Assembly (NCBI GenBank): GCA_036873135.1
Contig: JAPTYO010000005.1
Location: 8,162,166-8,226,165, forward strand
Reading direction: 5' to 3'
DNA from: Clarkia xantiana subsp. parviflora
Taxonomy: Eukaryota; Streptophyta; Magnoliopsida; Myrtales; Onagraceae
DNA: 64,000 nucleotides
Positions 46,799 to 56,977 of the stretch are shown here, piece by piece. The notes beneath the pieces are model-generated. The model saw nothing but the letters and a program-made list of their open reading frames with translations. It was not told the origin of the DNA and did not search any database. Numbering within the stretch: the first letter of the stretch is position 1; every line of letters begins with the position of its first letter. The position numbers and the translations under genes are program-made.

Positions 46799-47717
46799 TG
46801 CTCCCATCCTTTTCTTCTCTTGTCTTTTCATGAAAAACATCCTTGATACCATAGAGCCTAAGCAAGGCAATGTGTTGCTTCTTGATTAGAGCCTTTGTCA
46901 ACAAATCTGCCAGCTGATTTCTAGAAGCAACATGTGTTGGAGCAACTTGCCCTAATTGAATGTGGTGCCTAGTAAAATGGCAATCTAATTCAATATGCTT
47001 GGTACGTTCATGGAACATTGGGTTTTTGGCTATCTTCACTGCAGACTCACTATCAGTGAATATAGGAATGGGCAAAGTGACATGCACCCCAAGCTCCTTT
47101 AGAAGTCTAGTAACCCAAGGAGCTTCCTGAATGGCTGCCCTCAAACATCTGTATTCTGCCTCTGCACTTGAAAGGGAAATCGTGTCTTGTTTCTTCACTT
47201 TCCACACTACCATAGCTCCACCAAGTTTTACACAATATGCACTAATGGACTTCCTACTAAATGGACAAGCTGCCCAATCTAAATCACAATAAAGACTCAA
47301 GTCAAGTGCAATGTTGGTTGGATAGAGAAGTCCTTGGCCAGGAGTACCTTTGATGTACTTGATCACCCTTATAGCTGCATCATGATGGGATTTCTTAGGC
47401 TTGTCAACAAATTGACTTAGCCTTTGAACTGCAAAGCTAATATCTGGCCTAGTCATTGTCAAATACAATAACTTGCCCACCAATCTTCTATAAGCAGACA
47501 CATCTTCAAGAGGCAAATCACCTGAGGATGTGTTAGTTGCTTCATCATATGCGCAAGTTGTTAGTTTGAGATTGAACTCCATGGGAGTCTCACAAGGTCT
47601 AGCAGCCCCCAAACCAGCTTCCTCAATAAGCTCAAGGGCATACTTCCTTTGGTTGATGACCAAACCTTCTTTGGACCTTGCAATTTCCAATCCTAAGAAA
47701 TACCTCAAGTTGCCCAA
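46794..47717 (-). pseudogene. Nested Copia: RT C-terminus and RNase H
   Basis: Open frame of 307 codons: LRYFLGLEIARSKEGLVINQ, RLVGKLLYLTMTRPDISFAV (the end of RT), then RNase H with LYCDLDWAACPFSRKS, LSSAEAEYRCLRAA, FTDSESAVKIAKNP and RTKHIELDCHFTRHH. The frame is intact to its natural end and overlaps the LTR by a few bases. It is separated from the upstream RT by an in-frame stop and by a small deletion at the catalytic loop. Confidence 0.88.
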
Positions 47718-47760
47718 ATCCTTGAGCTTAAAATGAGATTTCAGAATGGACTTCTAGTGA

Positions 47761-49335
47761 TCAATCATAGAAGCACTTGAGCCTGTGATGAGCAACATAA
47801 ATGAGAAGATACACCTTGTCTTTACCATTTGCCTTGGTGAACAAGGAATTATCCGAGGCACTTTGAGAATAACCATTTTCCAATAAGGTGTTGGTGAGCT
47901 TGATGTTCCATTGTCTAGATGCTTGCTTTAACCCATAAAGTGATTTCAAAAGTTTGCATACATGTTTAGAAGCACCAGAAGTGATCATAGGAGAATCAAA
48001 ACCTTGAGGAATGTCCATATAAACTTCTTCATGCAAATCTCCTTGAAGAAAAGCATTGTTGACATCCATGTGAAAGAGTCCCCAAGAATGAGAAGCTGCC
48101 ATAGCCAAAACAATTCTCACAGTTGTCATCTTCACCACAGGAGAAAAGGTCTCATTGAAATCAGTCCCTTCTATTTGGGTAAAGCCTTTGGCAACAAGCC
48201 TAGCTTTATATCTCTCAGTAGATCCATCAGAGTTGTACTTCACCCTAAACACCCATTTGCACCCAACAGAAGACTTCCCATGGGGCAGCTCCATAATCTT
48301 CCATGTATTGTTATCTTGTAAGGCCTTGATCTCCTCCTTCATAGAAATCACCCAATTTGAGTCTTTGACTGCTTGTTTATATGTAGAAGGCTCCTTGATC
48401 TTGTCAATGGAGGCCAAGAAGCAATTGAAGGTAGGATTAAGATGATCATAGGCAATGTATTTCTCCATACCAAAAGCAACATTTGAAGAAGAATCCTTTC
48501 TTAACTGAGCAATCCTTGCACTCCTTCTTAAGATGGGTACTTGTGGAGTGTCAACCAAAGGAACATTCTCTACTATGGGGAGCTGAGGAAGAGCATCCTC
48601 AATTGTGGAGTGCTGAGGAAGAGCATCCTCAACCATTGGTGAACTAGAAGAAGACTCCCCAACTAATAACTTGGACCCCAAGCAAGTAGGTAATAGGGAT
48701 CTCAATTCTGCCTTAGACATGCCAAAAGGAAAGATATGCTCATGAAAAACAACATCCCTTGAAACTTGAAATGCTGAATTGGAAATCTTCATCACAAGAT
48801 AACCTTTTTGAGAAGTAGAGTATCCCATGAAGATGCAAGGCTCAGCTCTTGAACTAAACTTGTCAGAGTTGTTCAAGTTTGTGGCAAAACATAGGCAACC
48901 CATGATCCTCAAATGATTAATGGAAGGTGGCTTGCCATAAAGAACCTCCATAGGAGACTTGAACCCCAAAGAAGATGAAGGTAACCTATTAATCAAATAA
49001 CAAGCAGTGAGAACACAATAGCCCCAATACTTGATAGGCATACAAGCTTGGAACCTGAATGCCCTTGCCACATTCAAAATTTGTCTATGCTTGCGCTCCA
49101 CTCTACCATTCTGCTGAGGAGTGTATGTGCAACTAGTTTGATGTTGAATTCCCAAAAGAAGGAAATGATCCTTGCAAATAGAATTGATGAACTCAGATCC
49201 ATTATCACTCCTAGGAATCTTCACCATAGTTCCAAACTGAGTCTGAACCATCAATAAGAAGCTTTGAATATGAATGAAGGTATCACTTTTTTTCTTCATT
49301 AGAAAGACCCAAGTTGCCCTGGAAAAGTCATCCAC
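47761..49335 (-). pseudogene. Nested Copia: integrase core and RT N-terminal part
   Basis: Open frame of 524 codons. Integrase: DDFSRATWVFLMKKK at the start, SDNGSEFIN, QQNGRVERKHRQ (DD35E), then GYSTSQKGYLVM. A linker with repeated (S)TIEDALPQLPIVEN-type units (about codons 235-255). RT: WVISMKEEIKALQDNNTWKI, VGCKWVFRVKYNSDGSTERY, FNETFSPVVKMTTVRIVLAM, MDVNNAFLQGDLHEEVYMDI and LYGLKQASRQWN. It ends LLIYVAHHRLKCF: an 8-base loss at about 47800 removes the aspartates of the YVDD catalytic loop and shifts the frame. The zinc-binding integrase part is missing at the N-terminus, because a fragment of RT has been joined there. Confidence 0.88.
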
Positions 49336-49396
49336 AATGGTGAGGAAGTATTGATAACCTTTGGTTGTAGGAACTTTGTATGGACCCCAAAGATCT

Positions 49397-49490
49397 AAAT
49401 GAGAAGATACACCCTGTCTTTACCATTTGCCTTGGTGAACAAGGAATGATCCGAGGCACTTTGAGAATAACCATTTTCCAATAAGGTGTT
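49397..49490 (-). repeat. Displaced RT fragment fused to gag
   Basis: About 94 bases nearly identical to 47796-47887 (both on the minus strand): it encodes TLLENGYSQSASDHSLFTKA in frame with the gag start. It sits between gag and integrase where zinc knuckle and protease should be. One difference from the donor (ATTATCC to ATGATCC) is visible. Confidence 0.9.
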
Positions 49491-49773
49491 GTAAACCAGC
49501 CCATTCACCAACTCATTAGCAACTGTGTTCCTTAACCAAGCTTTAACCAAAGCATTGGCTCTGTCCCATCTGACATGTTGAGCTACAGGCACATTCAAAC
49601 GTGAGCATGTACCATCTATAAATCCAATCTTGTTCTTTACAAGCAGTCCCTCCTTGATAGCTGTGTTCCATGCATGATAATTGCTTGATCCTTGAAGCTG
49701 AAAAGGAATCAGCAACAATCCAGTGGTGTCCGAGGGATGCAAGGATAGTTGATCTTCAATCGAGTAGGTAGCC
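49491..49773 (-). pseudogene. Nested Copia gag N-terminal part
   Basis: From the Met at 49773 (MATYSIEDQLSLHPSDTTGL): the gag start domain with LLIPFQLQGSSNYHAWNTAI, GLLVKNKIGFIDGTC and WDRANALVKAWLRNTVANEL. It then runs straight into the displaced RT fragment. A second, shorter copy of the start (MATYSIEDPLSLYTSDTTGL) is at 50547-50390, in the tandem duplication. Gag is about a third of usual length, so particle formation is unlikely. Confidence 0.85.
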
Positions 49774-51167
49774 ATGTTCCAATGACCAAATTTCCAGAAA
49801 CTCAACTGAATTTGACGTAAAGAACAACAAACTTCAACAATCTATCAACCACAACAGCTGAAACCCAACGGAATTCCCAAAAGTTGATGAATCTTCAACA
49901 ACAAGCAAAACGAACAAGAACACCAGGTATGCGCAACAGAAACAAGATAACGCAATGATCCAGAATGAATCTAGGCATGAATCCAATCCAGAAACAGTCG
50001 CAAATGGATCAAGATCACGATATCAATGATCGTAATCAAGAAAAACAGCTAATCAATCACCTAATCAGTCGAAGCTTGGAGACGAATCAAACACCGAAGA
50101 ACTTTGCTTGAAAAGCAAGAACTGATCAATCTAGGCTGATATGATCCAAATGCAGATTCAATTAAGCTGAAACACAACTCAATTGATGATGTAGAAGACT
50201 TACAAAGAGTCGGAATCCAACGTATTGATGATTAAAGCCACGAAATCCAGCTGAAAACCTGGAAATGAAGCTCAAAGTTCACCGGAAATGGATGTTGCTT
50301 GACTAGCAAGAAATTGTCGTTTGCTCTGATACCATATGAATAGAGAGGATCTTGGATGAATATCAAAATGTATTAATAACCAAAATCAGTATAAATCCAA
50401 TCTTGTTCTTTACAAGCAGTCCCCTCCTTGATAGTTGTGCTCCATGCATGATAATTGCTTGATCCTTGAAACTGAAAAGGAATCAGCAACAATCCAGTGG
50501 TGTCCGAGGTATACAAGGATAGTGGATCTTCAATCGAGTAGGTAGCCATGTTCCAATGACCAAATTTCCAGAAACTCAACTGAATTTGACGTAAAGAACA
50601 ACAAACTTCAACAATCTATCAACCACAACAGCTGAAACCCAACGGAATTCCCAGAAGTTGATGAATCTTCAACAACAAGCAAAACGAACAAGAACACCAG
50701 GTATGCGCAACAGAAACAAGATCACACAATGATCCAGAATGAATCTAGGCATGAATCCAATCCAGAAACAGTCGCAAATGGATCAAGATCATGATATCAA
50801 TGATCGTAATCAAGAAAAACAGCTAATCAATCACCTAATCAGTCGAAGCTTGGAGACGAAGCAAACGCCGAAGAACTTTGCTTGAAAAGCAAGAACTGAT
50901 CAATCTAGGCTGATATGAACCAAATGCAGATTCAATTGAGCTGAAACACAACTCAATTGATGATGTAGAAGACTTACAAAGAGTCGGAATCCAACGTATT
51001 GATGATTAAAGCCACGAAATCCAGCTGAAAACCTGGAAATGAAGCTCAAAGTTCACAGGAAATGGATGTTGCTTGACTAGCAGGAAATTGCCGTTTGCTC
51101 TGATACCATATGAATAGAGAGGATCTTGGATGAATATCAAAATGTATTAACAACCAAAATCAGTTTG
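49617..51167 (-). repeat. 774-bp tandem duplication inside nested Copia
   Basis: Unit 49617-50390 is repeated at 50391-51167 with over 95% identity by eye. Each unit spans the gag start, the untranslated leader, the primer-binding site and part of the LTR (a 56-base LTR stub, 50335-50390, in the first copy). The second copy continues into the true 5' LTR. The element therefore has two primer-binding sites. Confidence 0.92.
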
Positions 51168-51299
51168 TACAATTGGTAGATCAAGGTATATATAGGAGAA
51201 GAGAGCATCTAACTAACTAACTAACTTAGAGAGTAAGTAAGCTAGACTAGTATGCACAAATGTGTCAAGTATGGAATGTATGGAATATACATTCCTATA
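51109..51299 (-). repeat. 5' LTR of nested Copia
   Basis: 191 bp, almost identical to the 3' LTR. It is followed on the minus strand by the primer-binding site at 51108-51097. Confidence 0.92.
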
Positions 51300-51304
51300 G
51301 TAAT

Positions 51305-52718
51305 GCGTAAGGCCGTTATCCCGGTACTTGGCATTTATGGGTAGTATTGCGCAATACCCCTATATATGCCTGAATGTGATGCCTCGATAAGGCGAGACCT
51401 TAGTTATTACCGTCTCTTAGTTCACTCTAAGGTGACGTTGTCACAATACGCTACTTGTTGGTTTGGTGTGTTTTTTCCATCCGTTAGTTGGGGACATACC
51501 GCGTAATGTTGCTACAAGACGTTCTGTTGGCTAACCCAATTACTTGCCTTGTGATGCTAATACGTCTCCACTTTGTTAATCAAAGGGATGTGACATAGGC
51601 CGTGTATTATGCCTTGTAGTTTATACCATCTTTTGGGTCATTCCAAAGCGACGTTGTAGCAAAACACGACTTGCCATTTTGAAGTGATTTATTTTCTGTA
51701 CTTTGGGTACCCCCGCCGTATCGTTGTTGTAATACATTCTACTGGCTAGTCCAGTTACTTGTCCTGCGATGCTACTACACCTCTGCCTGGCTATTCCAGG
51801 GGGTTGTACAAGATCGCGTTGCACAACTTGCAGTTTTTCCCGTCTCTTGGACCATTCCAAGGCGATGTTTGTGGCAAGACACTACTTTCTTGGTTGAAGT
51901 GTTTTATTTCCGTTATCTATTCACGGGCAAGATAACATTTTACAATACTCGACTTGTATGTTTGGTGAGTTTTTCGCTACGTTGTGCATGACAGCGATTG
52001 TAAAGGGGATTTCGCCCATGTGTTAGCGTAGAGAGGTGGTACGTAATAATGAACGCTACTTGTGGGTAGTAGTAGGTTCTCATGGGGTTGTCCTCGTATA
52101 GAGGATGTCGCACCATTTTTATGGGGTGAATCACGCCCAAATGTTTAATAATCTATACTGGGTGTCGTTTTCCACAGTAAGATGTCATGGGTTTCCCTCA
52201 TGGAGAGGATGTCGCGCCATGTAAATATGTGGGTTGCCCTCGTATAGAGGATGTCGCACCACGTAGGGGATGGTTGCCTCTTGGTTGAGAAATCCAAGAT
52301 ATGAATGCTGTGATCATGGGGTTGCCCTCGGGCGGGGATGTTGCGCCATGCTATTTGTAAGTAATCCTTAGAAAAATTTTCCGGATGAACTTGTATAGAG
52401 TAGATATGATAGATAATGTTCGAGAGAGCGTATTGAGCATTCGTTGTTGATGTCAAATATTGATATGCTTGTGGCATATAAAGGTCATTTGTTGTGTTTA
52501 GCGTAATAGCTCGTGTTGTTGGTGCATGTTTAGTGCGTATAGTCCACTACTTGGTGTTATTCCAGAGTAGGGAATGTAAGGAGGTAATGTACCTACGAAA
52601 ATACATTAACTTCATTAAATATGCAATTCTTACATAGTTGCAAATATATGGAGGTATTACATCTCCTTGAAGTATTGCATATAATACAAAGCATTAAAGA
52701 GTTTGATACGAAGACTCT
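51305..52718 (-). other. Tat-like element internal, non-coding, with short repeats
   Basis: Region between the nested Copia and the RT. It holds many variants of TTGCCCTCGTATAGAGGATGTCGC (51985-52350) and of a CTTGCxxTGxxATGCTA(A/C)TAC motif (51490-51790), and a ggcatttatgggtagta repeat that also occurs left of the Copia (46590). No RNase H or integrase motifs are present, so those domains are deleted. Confidence 0.6.
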
Positions 52719-54228
52719 TTAGTTAAGTAAGTGGTGCGTTCCTGCATGGAATTTATTCAGGTGTCCGCCGATGTATGTGTTTGTGGATATGTTGCCACCC
52801 GCCACTATATGTCTTTGGAATGTTGCGTATAGGTTGTCTGCATGGTTGTATCTCTTTGTTGATTTCACAACCATGTCATCGACGTATGCTTCCATGGTTT
52901 TCCCGGCCAGGTCCCCAAATATGGTGTTCATCATTCATTGGTACGTCACGCCTGCATTGATTAGACCAAATGGCATTACCTTGTAATTGTATATGTCACT
53001 GTCTGCGTAGAATGCCGTGTGTGGTGCGTCTTCCGGGAACATTGGTATTTGGTATTCTGAATATGCGTCCATTATAGTCAGCAATTCATGGCCTACAGTG
53101 GCATCAACCAATTGGTCAATTCTTGGCAAAGGATATGCGCCCTTGGGGCACGCATTGTTGAGGTCCCTATAATCGATACACATCCTTAGCTTGCCGCTCG
53201 GCTTTGGTACCAATAAAGGGTTTGCGACCCATGTTTGAAACCTTGACTCTTCAATGAATCCGGCTTCTAAGAGCTTTCCTACTTCTTCTCGGATAGAAAC
53301 TTTCTTATTTCCTCCAAGAGGTCGTAACTTTTGTGCGATGGCTCGAACTCCTGGCTTGATGTTGAGTTTGTGCGAAATCACGTCTAGGCTTATCCCAGGC
53401 ATATCACTTGGGGACCATGCAAATAGGTCTTTATAATCCCTTAGGAGTGCTATGATTTCTATCACTTCCTCTTCTGAAAGTGATGCGCCTATTCGGACCA
53501 TGCGATCTGGCTCTTCTATCTTTATTTCGCGCAACTCATCCAATGGGGTTGGACGAACGCGTTCCTTCCTGGGATCCTCGTCACTGTCCTCCTCCTTGAT
53601 GTTGTGCTGGAGTGCTGTGATGTAGCACTCATTTGAAAGCTGTTGGTCCCCCTTGATTTCTCCAATTCCCGCGGAGGTGGGAATTTTATCTTTTGATGTG
53701 CTGTTGAGACTATCATACCCCATGCATTCATAGTTGTGTATCCTAAGATGCCATTATATACATCTAGTTTTTCCATAACTAGGAACGGTACCTCCATGTG
53801 TAGTCGTTTATCACCAGTTCCCAGGGTGACTGGTAGCTTGATTGTTCCGATCGGGTATTTGACATCCCCGATGAAGCCCTCAAGTGGTGAATGTATCTGC
53901 ATGATGCTCTTCTTCCTTCCTAAGGCGAGGACTATCTCCTTTGTTATTATGCTGGGGGAACTTCCTCCATCTACCAATATACGTCTGACATCCATGTTGT
54001 CTATTTCCATGGTTATGACTAGGGCATCGACGTGTGGGTACACTATATGCTCCTTGTCTTTTGCCGAGAAGTATAGGTTCTCCTTTGATATGGGCTGTGT
54101 ATGCCTCCCTTGCGTACGATGTTTCGCCACCGGCCCCAAAGCCTCCATGTATGACGTATGTGTTTGCCATGTAGCTATTGTTGGTGAGCGAAAGCTTGTT
54201 TGTTCGAGTCTCGCGGACGGCGCCAAAA
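52719..54228 (-). pseudogene. Tat-like protease and reverse transcriptase, broken
   Basis: Protease-like domain from about 54100 (DKEHIVYPHVDALVITMEID, active-site region VDGGSSPSIITKE, about 53985-53945, DGGSS in place of the usual D(T/S)G; then LGYTTMNAWGMIVSTAHQKI). A frameshift near 53650-53700 leads to a 262-codon frame (53723-52935) with GIGEIKGDQQLSNECYITAL, then RT: HKLNIKPGVRAIAQKLRPLG, VGKLLEAGFIEESRF, RMCIDYRDLNNACPKGAYPL and LINAGVTYQ. An in-frame TGA splits it from AYVDDMVVKS (about 52890-52860), where the catalytic YVDD is kept. Homology stops after HADNLYATFQRH. RNase H and integrase are gone. Confidence 0.88.
54205..54228 (-). other. Primer-binding site of the Tat-like element
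   Basis: Three bases after the 5' LTR the minus strand reads TGGCGCCGTCCGCGAGACTC. The first nine bases match the complement of a tRNA-Asp-type 3' end (TGGCGCCGT) and the following CGAGACTCGAAC resembles a T-arm, so a tRNA primer of that kind is likely. Not a tRNA gene itself. Confidence 0.6.
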
Positions 54229-54885
54229 TGTTGGATCCTTCACTCGAGGGAGAGTCGGGTCCTGATGTATGCGCTTCGGGCGTCGAGGTAGCGGGTCTTC
54301 GCACGTGCCGGGATACGTGCGTCTTCGGATACTTGCATGAGGGTCAGTATCGCACACCACACAGAGGGGGGGGGGGGGTTGAGTGCGATGAGCCCTCTCC
54401 GAAGCTTAAATTAGGATTCTAGAGAGAGAAAGTTTAGAGAGAGGTCAGAGCTTCGGCGTCAACTTAGTTGTGAAATGAATGATCAAGGCCCCAATTTATA
54501 GGAAACCTTGAAATCAAACCGGGTTTTGAACGGTCCAACGTCGGTTTAGTCGTGAAAAAGTGAACCGGAAGTGGACGAGCAAGGAGTTGACGTCGGAGAG
54601 TCTGACACGTGCCGTACGCGCGTATATAGGAGTCACGCGCATTTCTAGGCGTAATCCGGAGGTCGGGGTTGTTAGACAATCCCGACCTCCGGATTGTCTA
54701 GCAATCCGGATTCCGGTCCGGATTGCTAGACAATCCGGACAAGTCTTATGCTTGGGGTACGCACGCGCATACCCCGGGCTGTTTTAGACTTGCGGGTGAT
54801 TATTTTGGGACCGTTTAGTGGGTTTGACGTGTAGGTGAAGTCCGAATAATTATACAACGAACCCGAATCGAACGTATACCCATGA
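54229..54885 (-). repeat. 5' LTR of Tat-like element, with U3 palindromes
   Basis: 657 bp. TATA box on the minus strand (CCTATAAATTGGGG, about 54503-54490). U3 holds a double palindrome: GGTCGGGGTTGTTAGACAAT.. (54660-54686) and a longer one, TCCGGATTGTCTAGCAATCC.. pairing with its complement across 54688-54741. A G run of 11 (54367-54377) lies in the transcribed part. Confidence 0.92.
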
Positions 54886-56726
54886 TTATATATATATATA
54901 ATCAAGGAGATAAGCAAAATAATTAATAAAATAAATTAAAAAGTTGACATCGAAATGTTACTTAACAAAATATTTTTCTTCCTATAATAAAATACATATA
55001 CATTAAAATAATATAATTTTTTTAGTAAAAAATTATTTCACATATAATAATATGAAATTCAATACTATTTCAAAATTTAGAATTGACGGTTTGGTACATT
55101 GCAAAATATAAAAAAATTGAGTATAGAAACTCAAAAATTGATTCGAAGTTAAAAAATAGTAATTTTGGTTCGTGTAAGTAATTAACTTACTTAATATAAA
55201 AAATGACTAATTATGGTTCTTGTCATTATCTAACTTACCGTACCATACCTATATATATAATCAAAGAGAGACACACAAAAAATTGATTAAAATAATATTA
55301 AAAATTCGGAACCGACATGAACAGTAAGTACTGTCCCACTTCACTATTCACTCGATAACGGCAAAATATTAATATTTGTAAGTCCAGTCAGGCCTAGTGG
55401 CGCCCAGTGGCAAATCTTGAAACTAGGAACTCTCATTTTGGAACTAGGAACTCCTATCGGAACGCCAAGTTCCTGTTTAATCATTACTAGTAGGAACCAA
55501 CAGTAAATGAAACTAGGAACTCTCTACAATGATAAATTTACAACATGGAACTGTCATGTGGTGTTGATGTGAGGTTAATGTGTCCCAATATATAGTGAAA
55601 TAAATTCAAATATATGGAAAATTAGAAACAAATATTTGTAAAATATGGTATAATAATAATTCCAGATTATTATTTTTAAATATTTATAAAAAAATTGGAT
55701 TCAAGACTATACTTTTTATATTTATATTATTTTCATATTCATTTGAAATAATTTTTTCTTAAAATTTAAATTATTATTAACATTAAAAATATGTATAATT
55801 TTTATCCTAGTTTTATTCATAAAAATGGTATGTTCTTCATTTTCACTACTATGTTCATCTTAAGTTTAATTCAGTTTATTTATTTTTGCAAAAAAATGAA
55901 CTACGAATAATTAAGCTCTATTGGTTCGAGTGTTGAGAAAAATAATAGTATTTTTTTTAAGTTGGAAAAAAAAATTAAAAAAAATCATGATGAACTTGAT
56001 AAAGATGGTATTGCTGAAAAAGATGAACACATTAATGAACTGAGTCATGCCGTCTTTCCATTCGGCATGTCACTTTTTCGCTAATTTCAAATCATTAGAG
56101 CATCACAATGCAAGTAAAAACTGGATGACAACTTTTTTATGTAGCAAAATGCGTTGTTCATTTACATTGGGAGATGTCCAAAAAAAATTTGTTCAATCCC
56201 TTCGAAAAGGAGTTCACTCTCTCACATCCAACTATTAATATATCAATATTTTATTTTATCTCTCGTAATTTTTCATGGTATAGAAGAAAAAAATGTTAAT
56301 TTTATTAATACAAAAAAACATGTAGGGACCAAGTTAGGGTTGAAAATGTCAGACACCATTAGAGTAGTAATAGACAACTCTAAGACATTTTTCATTTTTT
56401 TATGATATACTCATTATGTAGCGCTAATGTGGCATAAAGTAGGATAGAAGTTGGGGCTGTTCACTGTGGATGGTCTTAATGTAACCAAAATATAACCAAA
56501 TATCAACATTTTCAAACATTTATGTAAATAAATATTAAAAAAAAAATATTGTGGCGAACAAAAAGAAACTAGAATTGTGTAATTTAATGCGTATATATTA
56601 TCTTTTATAGTAAAATTTCAAATACATATATACTTGATTTTAAAAATGTGTTACTAATGATGATATTATTTATTTGTTCGCAATATCTTCAGAATAGAGA
56701 TATGATACTGCAAACTTAATATAATA
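54886..56726. other. AT-rich DNA with diverged tandem units, no gene
   Basis: 54893-55250 is the right copy of the unit described at 40294; a further copy starts at 55251 (TATATATAATCAAAGAGAG). 55390-55560 has repeats of GAAACTAGGAACTCTC / GGAACTAGGAACTCCT. The end of a small element may lie at about 56440 (GGGGCTGTTCACTGTGGATG). Small frames at 56047-56405 have no homology I recognise. Confidence 0.45.
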
Positions 56727-56731
56727 ATTTT

Positions 56732-56965
56732 TTTTTCCGCGGGGTGGTCCAAGGTGGGGCCCATTAGAAGTGCAACGCCCTAAGCATGCTCGCTCTATAC
56801 TTAGATTAATCATCATTTGCACCTGAGTCAGCCCGTAAGGGTTAAAATGCTAGTCATAATTTTTTTTTATTCTTATGGCCATCGGTGGGGTTTGAACCTC
56901 TAAGTCTCTAACATCTGGCTGAGGGATGAGTTGTTGAACCGCTACACCATATCACATGTTTTAAC
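56732..56965 (-). mobile_element. tRNA-derived SINE
   Basis: On the minus strand a tRNA-like head holds a box A-like GGTGTAGCGGTTCAAC and a box B GGTTCAAACCCC (about 56899-56888). A unique body follows (CTGACTCAGGTGCAAATGAT, then TAGGGCGTTGCACTTC) and an A-rich tail (T run at 56728-56736 on the plus strand). About 230 bp, in the SINE size range. Target duplications not resolved. Confidence 0.7.
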
Positions 56966-56977
56966 ATAGGGTTAATA

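Larger units (their letters stand above)
46608..51299 (-). mobile_element. Young nested Copia element with TATA...ATA LTR ends
   Basis: 4692-bp minus-strand element inside the Tat-like element. LTRs of 191 bp (5': 51299-51109; 3': 46798-46608) differ at about one visible position (AGTGAGG against AGAGAGG), so insertion is recent. Target duplication GTAAT is perfect (46603-46607 and 51300-51304). The LTR starts TATAGGAATG and ends CTATTCATA rather than TG...CA; the primer-binding site TGGTATCAGAGC follows at once (51108-51097), and the purine-rich AAGGATGGGAGCA precedes the 3' LTR. Inside are a short gag, a foreign RT fragment, integrase, RT, RNase H and a 774-bp internal tandem duplication. 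The zinc knuckle and protease are missing. Confidence 0.92.
41283..54885 (-). mobile_element. Tat-like Gypsy retrotransposon with antisense gene, non-autonomous
   Basis: Minus-strand element with 5' LTR 54885-54229, a primer-binding site starting TGGCGCCGTCCGCGAGA (about 54225-54209), protease and RT (54228-52719), and the purine tract CTTGACTCGGGGGGAAAA (41959-41942) before the 3' LTR 41941-41283. Gag is essentially missing: protease-like sequence starts within ~150 bases of the primer site. RNase H and integrase are deleted after the RT. Between pol and the 3' LTR lies a plus-strand gene (42500-46183) that runs against the element. A Copia element (46608-51299) is nested inside. Protease and RT sequence place it in the Ty3/gypsy Tat lineage, as far as I can judge by eye. 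Confidence 0.9.

Noticed and set aside
54205..54228. tRNA 3' end on the plus strand (GTTCGAGTC...GGCGCCA)
   Set aside because: It is the primer-binding site next to the LTR; no acceptor 5' strand, D arm or anticodon arm is present.
41283..54885. Endogenous pararetrovirus or an env-bearing retrovirus-like element
   Set aside because: No movement protein, coat or envelope-like features; the RT and the two LTRs fit a Tat-like Gypsy element, and the extra gene is on the opposite strand.
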